Of a DNA stretch of 64,000 nucleotides, positions 24,801 to 38,800 are shown piece after piece (the stretch's first letter is position 1; every line of letters begins with the position of its first letter). The DNA is from Scortum barcoo. Taxonomy: Eukaryota > Chordata > Actinopteri > Centrarchiformes > Terapontidae. Location: assembly GCA_023238725.1 (NCBI GenBank), contig CM041551.1, positions 9,041,759-9,105,758 on the forward strand, given 5' to 3'. The translations under genes were made by a program, and so were the position numbers. Below the pieces are notes generated by a model that worked only from the letters and a program-made list of their open reading frames with translations, searched no databases and was not told the DNA's origin.

Positions 24801-27800
24801 TATGAATTATAAATGTATGGCTAATAAAAGAGAAGGGGGAGAGAGAGAGAGAAGGGGAGAGAGATAGAGACAGAGAGAAGTGGTTGGTAGAAACATCAGA
24901 GAAAATGACTCCTTTACAAGAGTCTATTGATCAGTTTCTATCAAAGGGGGATGTCAGACATGAGATTACCTGGCAGTTTGAGCATTAGGTGCCGTGTGTT
25001 ATAGCCCCGGGCCCTTGTACCGCTGCCAGAGGATTGTAAATAAAGCGGAGAGGAGAGAGCAAGAGGGGAGTGTGTTGGGGTGTATGTGTGTGTGTAAGTT
25101 TTAGATTCTATGTGTGTGTGTGTGTGTGTGTCTTAGTCTTTGTCTTTGTGAGCATTCACTGTTGTGTGCATAGGTTTTTTTTCACTCCTTGTGGTGTATT
25201 TGTGTGCATGACGGTGTGCGGCTGTGCGCCTGCACCTTTTGGCTTATACCCAAAAGCAGTGTTGCAAGCCCATGAAACTTCAGAAAGAGAGAGAAAGAGT
25301 CTTGGGAGGCTTTGGGACGTCTCTCGGGAGCACCTTAGCCCGCTACGAATCCCCCAACAAAGCCAAAGGAAGCTCCTATGAAGCCTTATGAAGCTTTTAT
25401 GAGGACCAGGCAGGGCCCAGCCTAGCCCCAACCACTGATTCAGGGTTAGCCGGGGTTTCGTCCTTCTCATGTTAAAGGTTAGCTGCGAGAGCGGGGTAAT
25501 CTGACCGCAGATCTGTGATTATAGACTGATGCTGTATGATGGGCTTTGAAGCTCGTATGAAGGCATTGCAAGGGAGAGATCGAGCAGCAGCCAGATTACG
25601 GACTAATGTCATACTTTAAGTTGTGAAGCCAGTATAAAAGGGTCAAGAAGGTGTGAGACCCCAGATCTTAGATTGTGGACTAATGTCATAACTTAACTCT
25701 CGAAGCCACTAAAAACTGGACCACTGTTCTACCTTAAGCCATTAACAATTGATTGTCTAGAAAATAGCAATCCTCTGCAGATCCACGTTTAATGTGGAAA
25801 GTTTTGGCAGTATTTGGTCATCAATCCCTGCTAAGCTAAATATACCACACATCTATTTGTTATCTATTTGTCTATAGTAAACACCTGGGGTGAGCCTGTA
25901 TATGTGCTGCCGTTTGTGGTGTACTTGTGTGTGTCTGTTTTAATATTTCCAGAATTTTTTAAGATAGAGAAACTTTATTTTTGTGTGTGCTTCAGCTGTG
26001 TGTGTGTGCATGTTTACCTATGCTGGTGTGTTTGACTGCAAATGTGAGTGTAAACGGTCAGTCTGTGCAGCTAATTGCTCTCTCTTTGGCCTCCCCTGGT
26101 AGGAGATGTCACTGAGGTCACCTCAGAACGAACGCCTTGAATGCGAATTTGATCCCCATCTCAAGTTTTCACATCTCTGCTTTATTGATTATTGAGATTC
26201 ATAGCAAACTTTCACCTTGAGGTTCAGTAAAATAGCCAAGGTAGGGTGCATGCACACACACACACCGACAAATAAAAGTGTTTGTGCATCGTTAAATATT
26301 TAGCAATTCCAGTTGCCGCTTCAATTTTCCTAGGGCTTCAGTTTAAACAGTTTGGATGCTGCAAAACCATAAATTAATCATAGTTTTATTAAATGTAGAT
26401 TTTCTTTTCTCTATTTCTTCTTTCTGGTATTGGTTTTAGCTTCTCCCCATTTCAGTCTGTCTCACCACCACCAACACAGCGTGGTGCGTGGCCCTAAAAG
26501 CATTACAGCTATACACTAAACATTTCTCTATTTCTATTTCACTCACTCAAATCCACATGCACACCCACAAAGTCAAGGTCCGTCCTGTAAATATTCAACA
26601 CACACACACACACACACACACTCTCACCTCTACATATTCAGCGCACACACCTTCTCAATATTCACTAGCCTTGGCCACCGATGGCTGACAGTTTATGCTA
26701 TATTCAATGAATACTGAATTTAGTGAAAAGGTTTTAAGAGCTATGAAGAAACACTGACTCACAAAACAGCACACAGAACAAAAAAAAGGGAGGGCGGGTG
26801 GCAGGAAATCCTAAATTTTAAATTCAAACCAAAAAGGGCCTGCAAAAGCAAACCTAAACCAGGAACCTGACTAGTGGTTTATTATGCATCCGCTCAATGT
26901 GCTAAACTACTAAGTGTAGTACAATGGGGTTTTATTGCATGTAGACGGAGGAGACGGCTGAAAAGGGAATGTGATTGAAGGGATGCAGTCAGGAGTATGA
27001 GCTCAAGTGGCCTGCTCAAGGTAAAGAGTGCCATCTATTGACAAAGTCAGGGAGCGCTTCTTTTGTCTTTCAACAAAAGGGCTGCTGCCCCATCTCAGTG
27101 TAAGCAGAGCAATACTTTCACTCCCTCCTTCTCTGCCTCTGAAAGGCTTTCAGTGCCCCCTCTGTGGCACCGCTTTGTTTCGCTTTGAACGTGGCTCACA
27201 GTTCATATTTGCCCACTCACGCTGAACTTGACGAGAATCAATAATCAACCTCCATGTATGCATGTTTTGTAAATAATTTGGTTATTTTACCACGGTGTTC
27301 TTGAACATGTGAAGCACTGTGTTAATCTTTACTATTTTTTTTATCTGTCTTTTTTTTTTTTTTTAATTTGTTGAAAAAACAAAATCAGCTCAGCTGTCTA
27401 ACACAATTTTATTAATATCTCAAATGGAAAATGTCTTTTTTTCCCCCTGTCATATGGCCATTTGAATTAGGCCTACCTCGCTAATGAATCTCAACCAAGA
27501 GCGTCTGAAGTGAACTGTTGCTCTTTATCTCACACTTTTCTTCCTCTGTCTCTCCTCTCTCTCTCTCCCTCTCTCCTGCGCAGCGGAGGAGTTGGCAGCC
27601 CGTGCAGAGGAGGCGAGGCGGATGGAGGGGTGCCTGAATGAGGGAAAGCTAGCAGAGGAGAAAATAAGGTAAGAAGGGAGAGAGGGAGAGAAGCTTCCTC
27701 TCTTATCCCATTTCCCCTTGTCCCCTGTGTAAGCTCAGTAATCAAAAACATTTAGCCTTTTTACGTGCGGCGTACAGTAGGCTGTTTAACCGAACATGTG

Positions 27801-30800
27801 TTGAACAGAACAGCCCTAAGCTCTAAATGCGCACATTGTTTAAGAGAGTCTACAAAGCAAAATGCCTAACTTTTATCACGCAGCGTATTACTGTTCCTAA
27901 AGATTCTGATATCCCGACATGTCAACAGAAAATGACTGACTTACAGAAACTTCCAAATGTGTATCGTTGGGACACGGTAGGTAAGCAGATGTTAGGTCAT
28001 GGAGTTCAGAGTTCAGAGGGTGAGACCCCTGGTTGACCCCTGTGTGTCACCAGAGCTGCGGTGATGACATCAGCAAGCATGTATCACCCAGTGGAGTGTG
28101 TGTTTGTGTGCGTCTGTTTGCGCGCACATAGTTGTGGTTGTGGCTTTGGCTTCGACATGACCTCACTGCAACAGTCTCCGTCTTAGGGAGTTTCTTGGTT
28201 AAGTTGAGCCATGGAACATTTTCTTCGTCAACCGACAATTTAGAAGTCGGCATGGAGACTTTATAGGTTACATTCTGAATTATTACGTTTTATTACATTT
28301 AAACCAATTTTAGGTACCGAATGGTATAACAATCGCTGTGTCTGCATATAATATCCATTTGCAGAATCATGCTGTTTACTGTTAACCCAGTATTATCTAA
28401 TAACTGCAAAGACATGAAAGGTTTTTAAGCAACAACACCATACTAATGGCTTCCATCTGTGCTGTGGGAAATCCCCTCCTTTCTCCACAGGATGCCTCCT
28501 CTCTTTCTTTCCTTTCTCTCTCCCACTCTGTTCGTCCTATCATGTGTTCTCTCCACGGACCAATCTATCAGGCATTTTCTTTCCTTTTTGTTTTGGCTGT
28601 TCTGCTTCTGCTTCAGCTTTTACTACCACTGAGTTACTCTATTAGGATCAGTTGTAAGTTCAGTGCTGAGACACAGACAGATAGCCTGCTCTAATTTATT
28701 TGAATAATATATTTTAGAAGTTATACATTAATTCTCTTGTTAATCATCTGAAAGGGGATTTAATTAAAATGTCCACGTTTTTGCTTGTTATGCCTTCAGA
28801 ACCTCTAAGATTTACCTTTTCATTCATATTTTTTGATCATGGTTTTATGATGAATACTGTACTTTTAGCTTTTTTTATTAAAAAGCACCTTGGGAGTGTT
28901 CTTGTGGCCCAGGAGTTTTCAGACACTGACCATAAAATTGCAATGTCCCCAGATCCAGTCCAGCTGGGGATCTTTGTTGCATGTCAGCATCCATCTCTCA
29001 CACTCATTTCCTATCAACTTTCTACTGTCCCCTGTCTAATAAAGATAGAAAGAAAAAAAATGCTTGAAATGAACGGATTTGTCAGTTAGTCAATTAACAG
29101 AAAATGAATTGGCAATGATTTCGATAAATGATTTAGGTAATATTTCAAAAGTAAAAATACCAAAAAATCTGCAGTCCGATGAGATTATTTAGTTTTTTTT
29201 TTTTTTTTTTATGTATGTTCTTGGAAAAAAATGTAATCCCTTTGGCTTTGAACTGTTGGTTGGACAAAACATGTAATCTGAACAAATCAGATTATATGTT
29301 TAGTGATTAATTATAAATTAAAGAGAGAGAGGTAAAGGGATTAATTAGCAGAGAAAACAATCAGTCAGGCCAATCGATAATAAAAACAAAAAATATTGAT
29401 AATTGCAGCCACAAAAAAAATTTGACAGTTAATTGATGAAATGGTTAATTGATAAAATAACAAATGATGTATCAGTTGAGAACAGTAAATATTGAACAGA
29501 GCATTAATTTTTCTGTATTTTTTTGGATGTGTCAATTTAACACTAACGCCTGTGGAGTCTCCCTGCATAGTCATTCTTGTTTTAACTGTAAAATCCATGA
29601 AATACTAACTTCGCTTCATTCTCCCTGAGCTTTTGCCTGTACAAGGCCTGGATATTTTTACTATTCATTAACTTGTAATTTTTTTCAATTTTATATTTGC
29701 TTTTTAGAGTTGTGGGTCAAGAGCGGGGGTGGTTTGTTTTGGTCTGTTTGTGTATGTGTGTGGAGGGGGCTGGTGGGGTTGTCGAGGCTCACTGAGCGGC
29801 CGAAGCGAGACTGTGGAGGGAGGTTTGTGGAAATGGTAATCATTTGTCGTATTGATCTCGCTGTAGCCAGGGCAGCTGGCACGCACAAACTTACTCGCAC
29901 ACATGTACACACACGCTTGCAGACACTAACTGACTCACATACACACAGATGCACAGTTGCGTGGCAGGAATAGACCCCTTTATATTGATCCCCTTCACAT
30001 TCCCTTAGCTCTCGGCTGCCACACACACTCACACACACACACACACTCACTCACACTTTCTGGGCCCATGTTAAACACTCCCACTGATCTGGATCGTCAG
30101 GACACTTAATATTGGAATGAATTACTTTAAATGTGTTTATTTTTAGGAAATTTATGGAAATGATGAATGTGAAATTATTTTGATTGGTTTAAAAAAATGT
30201 ATCAAAGATATTGAGGTGACTAAAATATAGTGATTGATTTTCATTAATTAACCTTATTCTGGTTCAGTAATAAGTTCAGTTGTTTTGTTTGTGTGTGCAG
30301 GTCAATGGCTGTGAGGCTGCAGACGGAGGTGGCAGAGCTCAAGAGGAATCTTCAGCAGGCTGTCGATCACAAACTCCAGGCAGAGCGAAAGAAACAGGAT
30401 GCACGGGCGCAGGTAAACAAATACACGCCAGACCTGAGTGACACAGCCTCGGCAAATGATTTGGAGTGTTTGTTTAAATCGGCTTGGGGCACAGTGCAGG
30501 TGAGGTGTTTGTCATCTGAACCACTGAGATACTGTCTGCACTCACTGAAAGCCATAGCAATTTTACCACTTAATATCCTTTAAATGTAATTATCTAATAC
30601 GGCTGTCGGCGTATTGACATCTGAAGCTGACCTTTTTTGTACTTGAAGTGAGTTAAAGAAAAATTTGAGCCAGGGATACTGTAGTACATAAACACATACT
30701 ACTACACCTATGTTAAGGTTTCCTCTCCTCTCCTCTCATGCCCTTCAAGGTCTTCCTCCCCTCTTCTTCCCTCCTCTTCTCTCTCCCACACCTCCTTTTA

Positions 30801-33800
30801 CCTTTTTGATGATTAGTGGCATATATCCGGTGCTAGAGCCCGGATTATCTTGTCCAAGAGAAGGAGGGGTGTATGCGGGACCTAAACCTGGCAAGGTGAT
30901 TTGGAGCGTTAATTCCTGGGTGTAATATTCCCTGATATTCCCTAATGTTCTGGCTGGGAGCGTGGGGGGGGAGGGGGTCTCAGGGGAGAGCGGTTGTCAG
31001 AGCTGAGCCGCCGCTGTACAAAGGCAGAATGGATAATTAAGGGTAAAGCCAGGACGGGGAAGTGATGTTCATTTAGATTCGACAAACTTTGAATTCCATC
31101 TTAAGCTCCTGTGCACAGTGCTGCTCTCTTGGATCTTTATTTAGCATTTTGTTTAAATTCTTCTTCAGTTACCCCTTTTCTTTCTCCCTTTTTTTTTTTT
31201 GCCTCTGTTGCTTTATTTTTCTGTTATGATCCTGTTCTCTGTCCTTCCCTTTTCCCACTCTCTCTTTCATATGTGCTCCCCATCATTCTCTCTCTCCATT
31301 TCTCTCTCTTTCACTCACTCTTCCTCACCTCACTCTCTTTTTTCACTCTGCCCCTGTGAATAATGCAGCCCACATAGCATGGCTCTCCTTTTTTCTCTTA
31401 ACATTAGTGCACTAGGGTTTGACAATAGTGATGGCCCAGGGCTAGTAAGACAGTGACTTAGGCCAGCTGATTGGTCAGTCAGTAGCCAAGCCAGCGCTCA
31501 CAAAGAGTTCTTCATCTATTTCTCAACTGTTGAAAATCCTTTAATCTCTTTTCTCTGTCACACAGTTTCTAATAAAACATCTTGCAGGACATGTCAGAGT
31601 TAGTCACAGGTCTGTCGAGTTATAGTCTTTCTTGCATAAAAGAAGACATGGCAATGGCTACGAGAGTTTAAATTATCAGGCATAATGTAAAGGTTTTTTT
31701 TTTCTTTTGTATTGGAAATAACAGTCACCCTGGGATGAATAGGGGGTGGTTAAGCTGCTGATACTGTTGCAATCAATGTTACAATATTAATGAGCTTTTT
31801 TTCTGATATTAATATGTATCACAATATGGAGAAAAAAATCCTATATAAAATAATCAACATGATGTTCAATGCACCGTTACGCATTGCATCAGTCAAACTA
31901 TTCAGGCACAAAAAATTTCAATAACTCATTTAGTTTCTTTTAATTACAGCTTGCGTTAGATGATTAATTTGGACAGACAATACCATTCACAAATCAGCCA
32001 ATGATAATACTGAGATATTGCCCAGCCCTTTTCACTATTTACAGGCAATAGTGACTTAATAATCATAATTTAACATTTCATTGACTGCTTCCTGTCTTTG
32101 TTCCTGTCTTACAACCAAGATCTTGAATCTTGAACTTAAGCTTTTCTTTTTCTTTGTTTCTTTCTTTTTTTTTTTTTTTTTTTTTTATACCAAGTGTTAG
32201 ATAAGATTGATGCCACTCTGACATCTGCTCAGTAACAGATTAGCTTAGCATAAAGACAGAAAACAGACAGAAAACAGGGGGGAAATGCACCAACCGGCGT
32301 CTCTTAAGATCATTGATGAACATGTATCTTGTGTAATCTGTACAAAACTGTGTAAAAAAAAAAGCTGTGTAAAAGAGCTGTTTCCCTTTGATTCAAGCAG
32401 AGCCGAGCTAACCAGCTTAGAAAAATATGAGAGTTGCATCCTTTTAGGCACTGACACTGCGAAGAGATGCTGGTACAGATATGATAAAGAAGTGCAACCC
32501 CACAAATAGGTGCTGTTAATGGATTGACAGACTCTCAGTATTCAGCATGAGCACAGTGTTTAAAGCAGAACGAAGGCCAGATCATTCAATCTCATACCTG
32601 ATGCTTATTTAAACCTGCATTTGTTGTAAACTGTTTGGGAGTGTATGTGTTTATACATCTCTATGTCTTCATTCATTCATTCACTCATACACAGTCCCTT
32701 ACATTTCCTCTTTGCATTGTTGCTGTCTTCCATCATCTCAACAACAGATGAGCTTTTCAATGAATTTGACTCCAAACAGTGTTTAAACACCAGTGTGATG
32801 GCCGTTCTGACTATGACTCCTTCATTAGGTCCCAATCTCTGTTATTGACCAGCAGAAGATGAATTATCCGCTGGTGAAAAAAATCAAAGGGTTTGAAATG
32901 GTAAATGGTACACTACAGTGGCCTATAGAGGAAATCTATATTACAAATTGCCTCGGTGCACAGTAGCTGAACCTCAGATAGCTCTGTCTTTCTCTGTGTG
33001 TATGTCTTTGTATGCACAGTGGCTATATGTGTGTTACATGCAGTCTTAGTGTCTTTGTGTGTGATTTGTGGGTCTGTTTAGTGTTTCTTTTTCTGATATG
33101 AAAAAAAAAAAAGATTTTCAAGTTATTTGCCAATCAGTTTTGTGCTTTCATGTGTACTGCTCAATACACACGCACGCGCCGAGACACACACTTAACTCGA
33201 ACCCTTCCTCTGCATGAGTCCAGTTCAAATACGACTCGTAGTAAACATGGGGCATGTTTTTGTGACTGATCAGATCATCCCTTTTCCCTCTCCCCCACTC
33301 TCTCTGCCACACACAATCACAGTCATTAGTGTGTTTACCTCAACTTCTTTTGGCATGGAGTAAAATATTTCAAACGCTTTTAATGAGAATTTGCCGGGAA
33401 GTTTTCAGATAGCAAAAGTTTATGAGCATGTTTTCATTCCCATAAACTTTTCTTAGTTGCCCAAAATCTTTACAACTATTGATGTCATCCTCTATATATA
33501 CAATTAGACAGTAGCTTATAATCACATTGAGTCACTGGGGTGCCTGCCTAGTGATTAGAGAGACAAGCCTGGTCCCTGTATAAGCATCCTTGAGCGAGAC
33601 ACTGAATTACAAGAAGGACCAAGGCACTGTTTTATTCTGCACAGTAGCTGGACATGGAGGTGGGCAAAGCAAAATGTCAGTCACTCCTGTTCCTTCCATT
33701 TTCTTCACCACTCCAGCAGAGGTAATTTAGGTGCCTAATGTTCCTGTTATCTAATCCTGTCTGGGTAAGATGCAAAAAATTTTCATCTTCACCTGTATGT

Positions 33801-35803
33801 GCCAGTGTCTGTTTTTATTTACAGTGTGCCCGTGTGGGTGAAGTTTGCAAACACGAGTGTGTCGTGTTTTCATTTTGGTGATGCTAGAGAGAGTTGGTCT
33901 CTGGAACGGTCTTATCTGCTCATTGATCTCCCTCATTATACCTGATAGAAGCCCCAAGCCTGGCCTAATTAGCTCAGAATGACCCACACCGGATCACCGT
34001 TTTTATGTGTGCACACATGGGCATGCACATGCACACACTCACAGTGGTTTGATGAGGGAAAAATGAGGACAGACAAATGAAGCTCATTTGTTTAGTTGAT
34101 GAATTGAGAGAAGTGGTCCAATTGTCTGACTGTTTAACCATGGAATGGACTTCGTATTTGTTCAATTTGTGTGTGCATGTGCGTCCTTGTGTCCCATCAC
34201 CCTCAAACACAGCTCATTAAGCTACAGTCCTGTAATTCATTTGAGAGGTGATAGGGACAGTCGTGTAGACAAACTGACAGCTATTTCTCTCATGTCGTCT
34301 CCATAACTTTCTGTGTGTCCTTCCCAGCTGTCACACTGTCTCTCTTCACGAAACAAGGCCACGTGTCTGTGTTTATGTTCACAGGTGTGAATGAACCACA
34401 TACATAAAGACGGACGACAGCTCCCCGAAAATGAATCCATAACATCTCAATCCCCCCCCTCTCCCAGTGGCTTGCTGGCTGTAGTATAGGTCATAAACTC
34501 CACCCTTTCCATGTTAGCAGATGGGACACGGGCCAAACTAAAAAATCAAAGTACACGTCAAATACATTTTTACCAAAGATTTTTTTTTTGTCATTTTAGG
34601 TAGTTCTCATCACTTTCTTGTTTGTTCAAGGTTTTAATCACCTATTTAATACTATAAACAGAGGACATGTTGTCATGGTTGGCAGCTGTGATTGACAGCT
34701 GCTCTGAATGAAGTAGTCAGAGAGGCACCTGCAGACTACTTTTCGGTAATTGTATATAGACAAGGACCATCAAGACTGTGACTGTCTGTTTCAAATCAAC
34801 CAAATACTGATGTATGGCATGGTGTATAGGTGGAACCTTGATACCGCGGCTCCTTCCTTGATCACTACTGCACAGTCTCTGGCTCCGAATAACATCACTA
34901 GCGCGAGATGGCAGGGATATGTATCCGGGATACTTTGACTTAATTTTCCTATTGTGGGAGGAATTGGAGACACGTCGCCCATCTTTACATATAAATGTTG
35001 CTGTATGCAAAAGTTCTTGGGAGTGGGGAAGAAAAAAAAAACAGGAAATAGGTATTTAGATATTTAAATGTTGTTTCTCTCTCGTTCTCAGGTTTAGGGT
35101 TTCTTTTCTTTCTTTTTTCTTTTTTTTAAATAACTTCTACAAGGTCTACATTTAGCAAAACAACAGGGTAAATTCCTATCAGTTAGTCAAAGTTTGGACT
35201 CATCACTTTTATATACCTGTGTGTTTGTGACCTTGCCAAGGTTTGCAGCACTTGAAAATTGAGTGGGAATTAGTCTTTACAAATCACACCTGTCATTCAT
35301 TTAACAGTGTCTAATTAGTAAAAGTAAGTAGGAATGCTATTATTGTAATTATTCAAGGCTAACCTTTAATTATCTCACTTTGTCTACAGGTTTAACTGTG
35401 CCAAAATCCTCTCCACAGATTCCTAAAGAGCTGTGTAATTATACCTTATTAAAAGTCATTCTCAATCCTGGAACCGAAGAATAAAGAATAGTGAGCCTAA
35501 ACTGATATGATTAATAACATAAAAATGGAAAGCTATGGAATAGGAGTAGTGTGTAAGTATCTGTCATTTTTTATTTCACCCTGTTACCACAGCAGCATAC
35601 TTTCTATTCTTTTATTTTGTGAGATTGTTCATAAATATCTCGTCTCACATCTCGTATAACAACTTCTATCCAAGAGAACATGTACCATCACACCACATGT
35701 GAATAGTCTGATGGTCTCTGATAACCCAGCATTGCTGAGTTTTAGCTGCTTCACTGTACTGTAAAGGAAACTGAGGGGCTTTCAAAAGAGAATGGCCTTG
35801 GCT

Positions 35804-35842
<39 letters not shown>

Positions 35843-38800
35843 AAATTGTTTCCTTCAAATCAATCATTTACGAGAAAATAACGAATTATAAATGAACGCC
35901 TCCCGCCGCTACATATTATTTTATTTTCCAACAATTTATTAAGGTGCTGAAAAAAGAAACAATTGAAGAGGAGCAATGCGCATGCTGCAGTTATTTGCAA
36001 CAGAGCTGGCAGTGTTTTCCCAAACTCTTGCTGCATCAGCTCATCACTAAACAATACAGCAACAATAAAAACCTAAAATTGTTCTTTTGTGTTGCTGCTG
36101 TCAGCTAAGCACTGTTGCAGGCTTGTCACCTGCCTGGACCGCTAAACATCGACCAGTCTGCCAAATGGGAATCCCTCACATCCAAGACACATCTATGGCT
36201 TTCTATTGTTAGAGGTTACCAACAAATAGAATACCAGGACACTATTTGCGTCCAGTAATCCTGCTGCACTACTTAAACCTCAAGAACTAACCAACCCTAA
36301 CTAACGCAGAATCTGTGGAGTGACACTGTGAAACTGATTCACTTCTAAGCCTCTGTATTGTTTGAAATGATACTAGTGCTGACATGATACCTGAAATATT
36401 TGAAGTTTTTAACAAAAGAAGCAAAACTTCTGAAAAGCAAAACATTATCTAAAACAAACATTCTTACAAGAAGTTTTCCTCACTAAAATATAGTTTACAA
36501 TTGATAATATTACGTCTGAGCGAAGGCTAAGTAAAGAAGATAATGAATCTGAGCAAACACTTAGTGCCACCTCTCTGCGTTTGACAGTTCCTGACATTCG
36601 GTGAAAACCTAGCCAGTTTCCTCTGCATATTAAAAGGATACCTACAAGATGGGGAAACTTAATTTAGCTTGGACCTGGTTGAGAAACAACCAAGGCTGGT
36701 AATGTAGTTGTGCTCATGCAGGCTAGATGCATAGATAGGGGACTTCAATAATGGCAGCCACTGATAAACAACCCAGCAGCATGCGTAGGAGAGTGTGTGA
36801 TGAAAGGACTCGGGGAAAGGAGTCAGGCCATGCAGCGGCAGATGAAGGTAATTAAAGAAGCCATCATCAGCATCATTAATATGCTAGATCTGCTGTGGCC
36901 CACTGACTAGTCTAATGGAGAACATGTCATCATCGTCACCATTAGGGAGAGTGGGACACACATAAACACACACACACACTGTCTTAATGTTGGGTCACGC
37001 CATGATTATCGCCATTAAGCCTAGAGTGAGAAGACCTGCTTAGGAAACCTCATTCTCTCCTGCCACCCCACATGCACACATACAGTACACACACACAGAC
37101 ACACACACGCTTGTGGATCTTTAATTCAGACCCTGTGAGTGATAAGTATGCATATTTAAGTGATGTCAGGCCTGTTGGGTCTTTTAATTAGACAGAATGA
37201 ATGAATGTTTTATAAAAACGTGTTTAACAATAAATGTGTTCATTAATTTGATGAGAGGATGTGCTCTGATGAGCTGAGTGGAACAGAGTAATGGCTCGTA
37301 TTCAGCTCTGGCGGTTTGATGGCTGTAGAAGCAACAACCAGCCTATCTGTTTCTGATTTTACCCTCATCCTTGTGCTCCTCTCTTTACCCAGAGAAGTTC
37401 ACTTTGAATTATGTTTATCCCATGACCTTGGAGAGTTTGGTCTGTTTTAGTGAAAATTGCACTTTTGTCCTGTATAGCTAATGTGCAATGTGATAGTGGT
37501 CCACAGCTCCATGGAGACTAGAAAAGATGGAAAATCCATTTACTGCCCCACAATCTTTTTTTTTTTCTTATTTTGTCTGCAGGTATGCTTTGTAATTTGT
37601 CCTGAAAGTTCATTCAGATGTATAAGTTCAGAAAATGATTGTCTGAGTCCATCTTGTACCTATTGTCCATGAAAAGTGTAGGCTGAGGACTGGACGACTG
37701 ATAGAATAAACTATCAAAATGATAAATACTGTTGCGGCAGCTGTTAAGATTCCGAATCTTTCACTAGCACTGCAGTAGTCAACTCATATTCTCTAGCGCA
37801 GACCTGAAAGGACCAGTGGTATCACCAAACTTGGTTATAAGTGTGGCCCAAATGCAGTTTGTTGCCCCTTTTAGCCCCCATCATCTGCTAAAATATTTGT
37901 GCAACAAAACCAATCTAAATGTTAAGCAGGTATGCTACTTTACTCCTCCCCCTGCTTGCAATCGCACCTCCTTTGTCCCTTTTTCTCTAAATGTCCCTCC
38001 CTCTCTCTCTGTCTTCTTTCTCTCTCTCTCTCTCACACACACACACACTCTCCCCCTCTTTGTCACACACCCTTTCTCTGCCTCCCTCCCTTGACACTGG
38101 TGGAAACAGAGTGATGGTGTGTAATTTGAAGTCCTAATCACAACATCAGACTTGCGCTGCGATTTACATCCCTCCACTGGTATCCCTCCACCAGCCGAGC
38201 CAGTCAGACAGTCAGGAGGGAGATGTTAATGTGAGACCACAGGTAATTACTGTCATTACAGCACGCCACAGATCCTGCCAGTGTGTACAAGCCAGTGTGT
38301 GTGTGTGTGCAGACGCATTGCGAGCGCGGCTGTGTTTTCAGCTTTTCAATAGCACAGTTTGATATTTTTGTGTATATAATTAATATTGGAGTATTAACGT
38401 GTTGTTTTGCCCAATAAGTTCACAACATAACTTCCTTTGCATGAGGACGTGTCGATGCATGAGACAAAACAGGAATGAAATCACAAACAACAGGGGATTC
38501 ACAATATTTATTCCATTGTTGATAAATGTAATTACAATTGAATCTCTGACTCAGTTTACTCTTCAAAATTGAATGATTTGTTGATGTAATTGCGTTGCTG
38601 ACCCAGTTTTTCTTGATTGCTTTATTTGTTGAAATGCAGCCCTTCCTTAATCTAAATGTAATTAAAAGCGTAATTCTTCATCATGTTATGAAATTTGAAT
38701 TATTGATTATGTGTCATTGTCATCTTCAGAACTTCCTTTCACATCAGAAGGCAGCCTATTCATTTGTGTTACTGAAGGATCGTTCCCTACTCGTACTGTG

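Larger units (their letters stand above)
22158..27583 (+). other. Intron 14, about 5.4 kb
   Basis: No exon supportable. Contents include CA repeats at 22563-22588, GT-rich text at 22660-22690, a purine-rich stretch at 23740-23930, GT repeats at 24545-24562 and 25107-25132, a purine run at 24830-24880, a degenerate 77-bp tandem repeat at 25517-25747, and a CA run at 26597-26622. A long CT tract leads into exon 15. Confidence 0.7.
27669..30300 (+). other. Intron 15, about 2.6 kb, repeat-bearing
   Basis: It contains a SINE-like element (28900-29060) immediately followed by a copy of a common teleost interspersed repeat (29078-29470). GT/CA-rich DNA follows at 29735-30055. No exon seen. Confidence 0.75.

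Noticed and set aside
28900..28970. Functional tRNA gene
   Set aside because: Box A and box B resemblances are degenerate and lead into a SINE body with an A-rich tail; no cloverleaf can be folded by eye.
35809..35843. GT tract ending GCAG as an exon acceptor
   Set aside because: Downstream sequence has early stops and no coiled-coil coding, and no phase-compatible donor follows.
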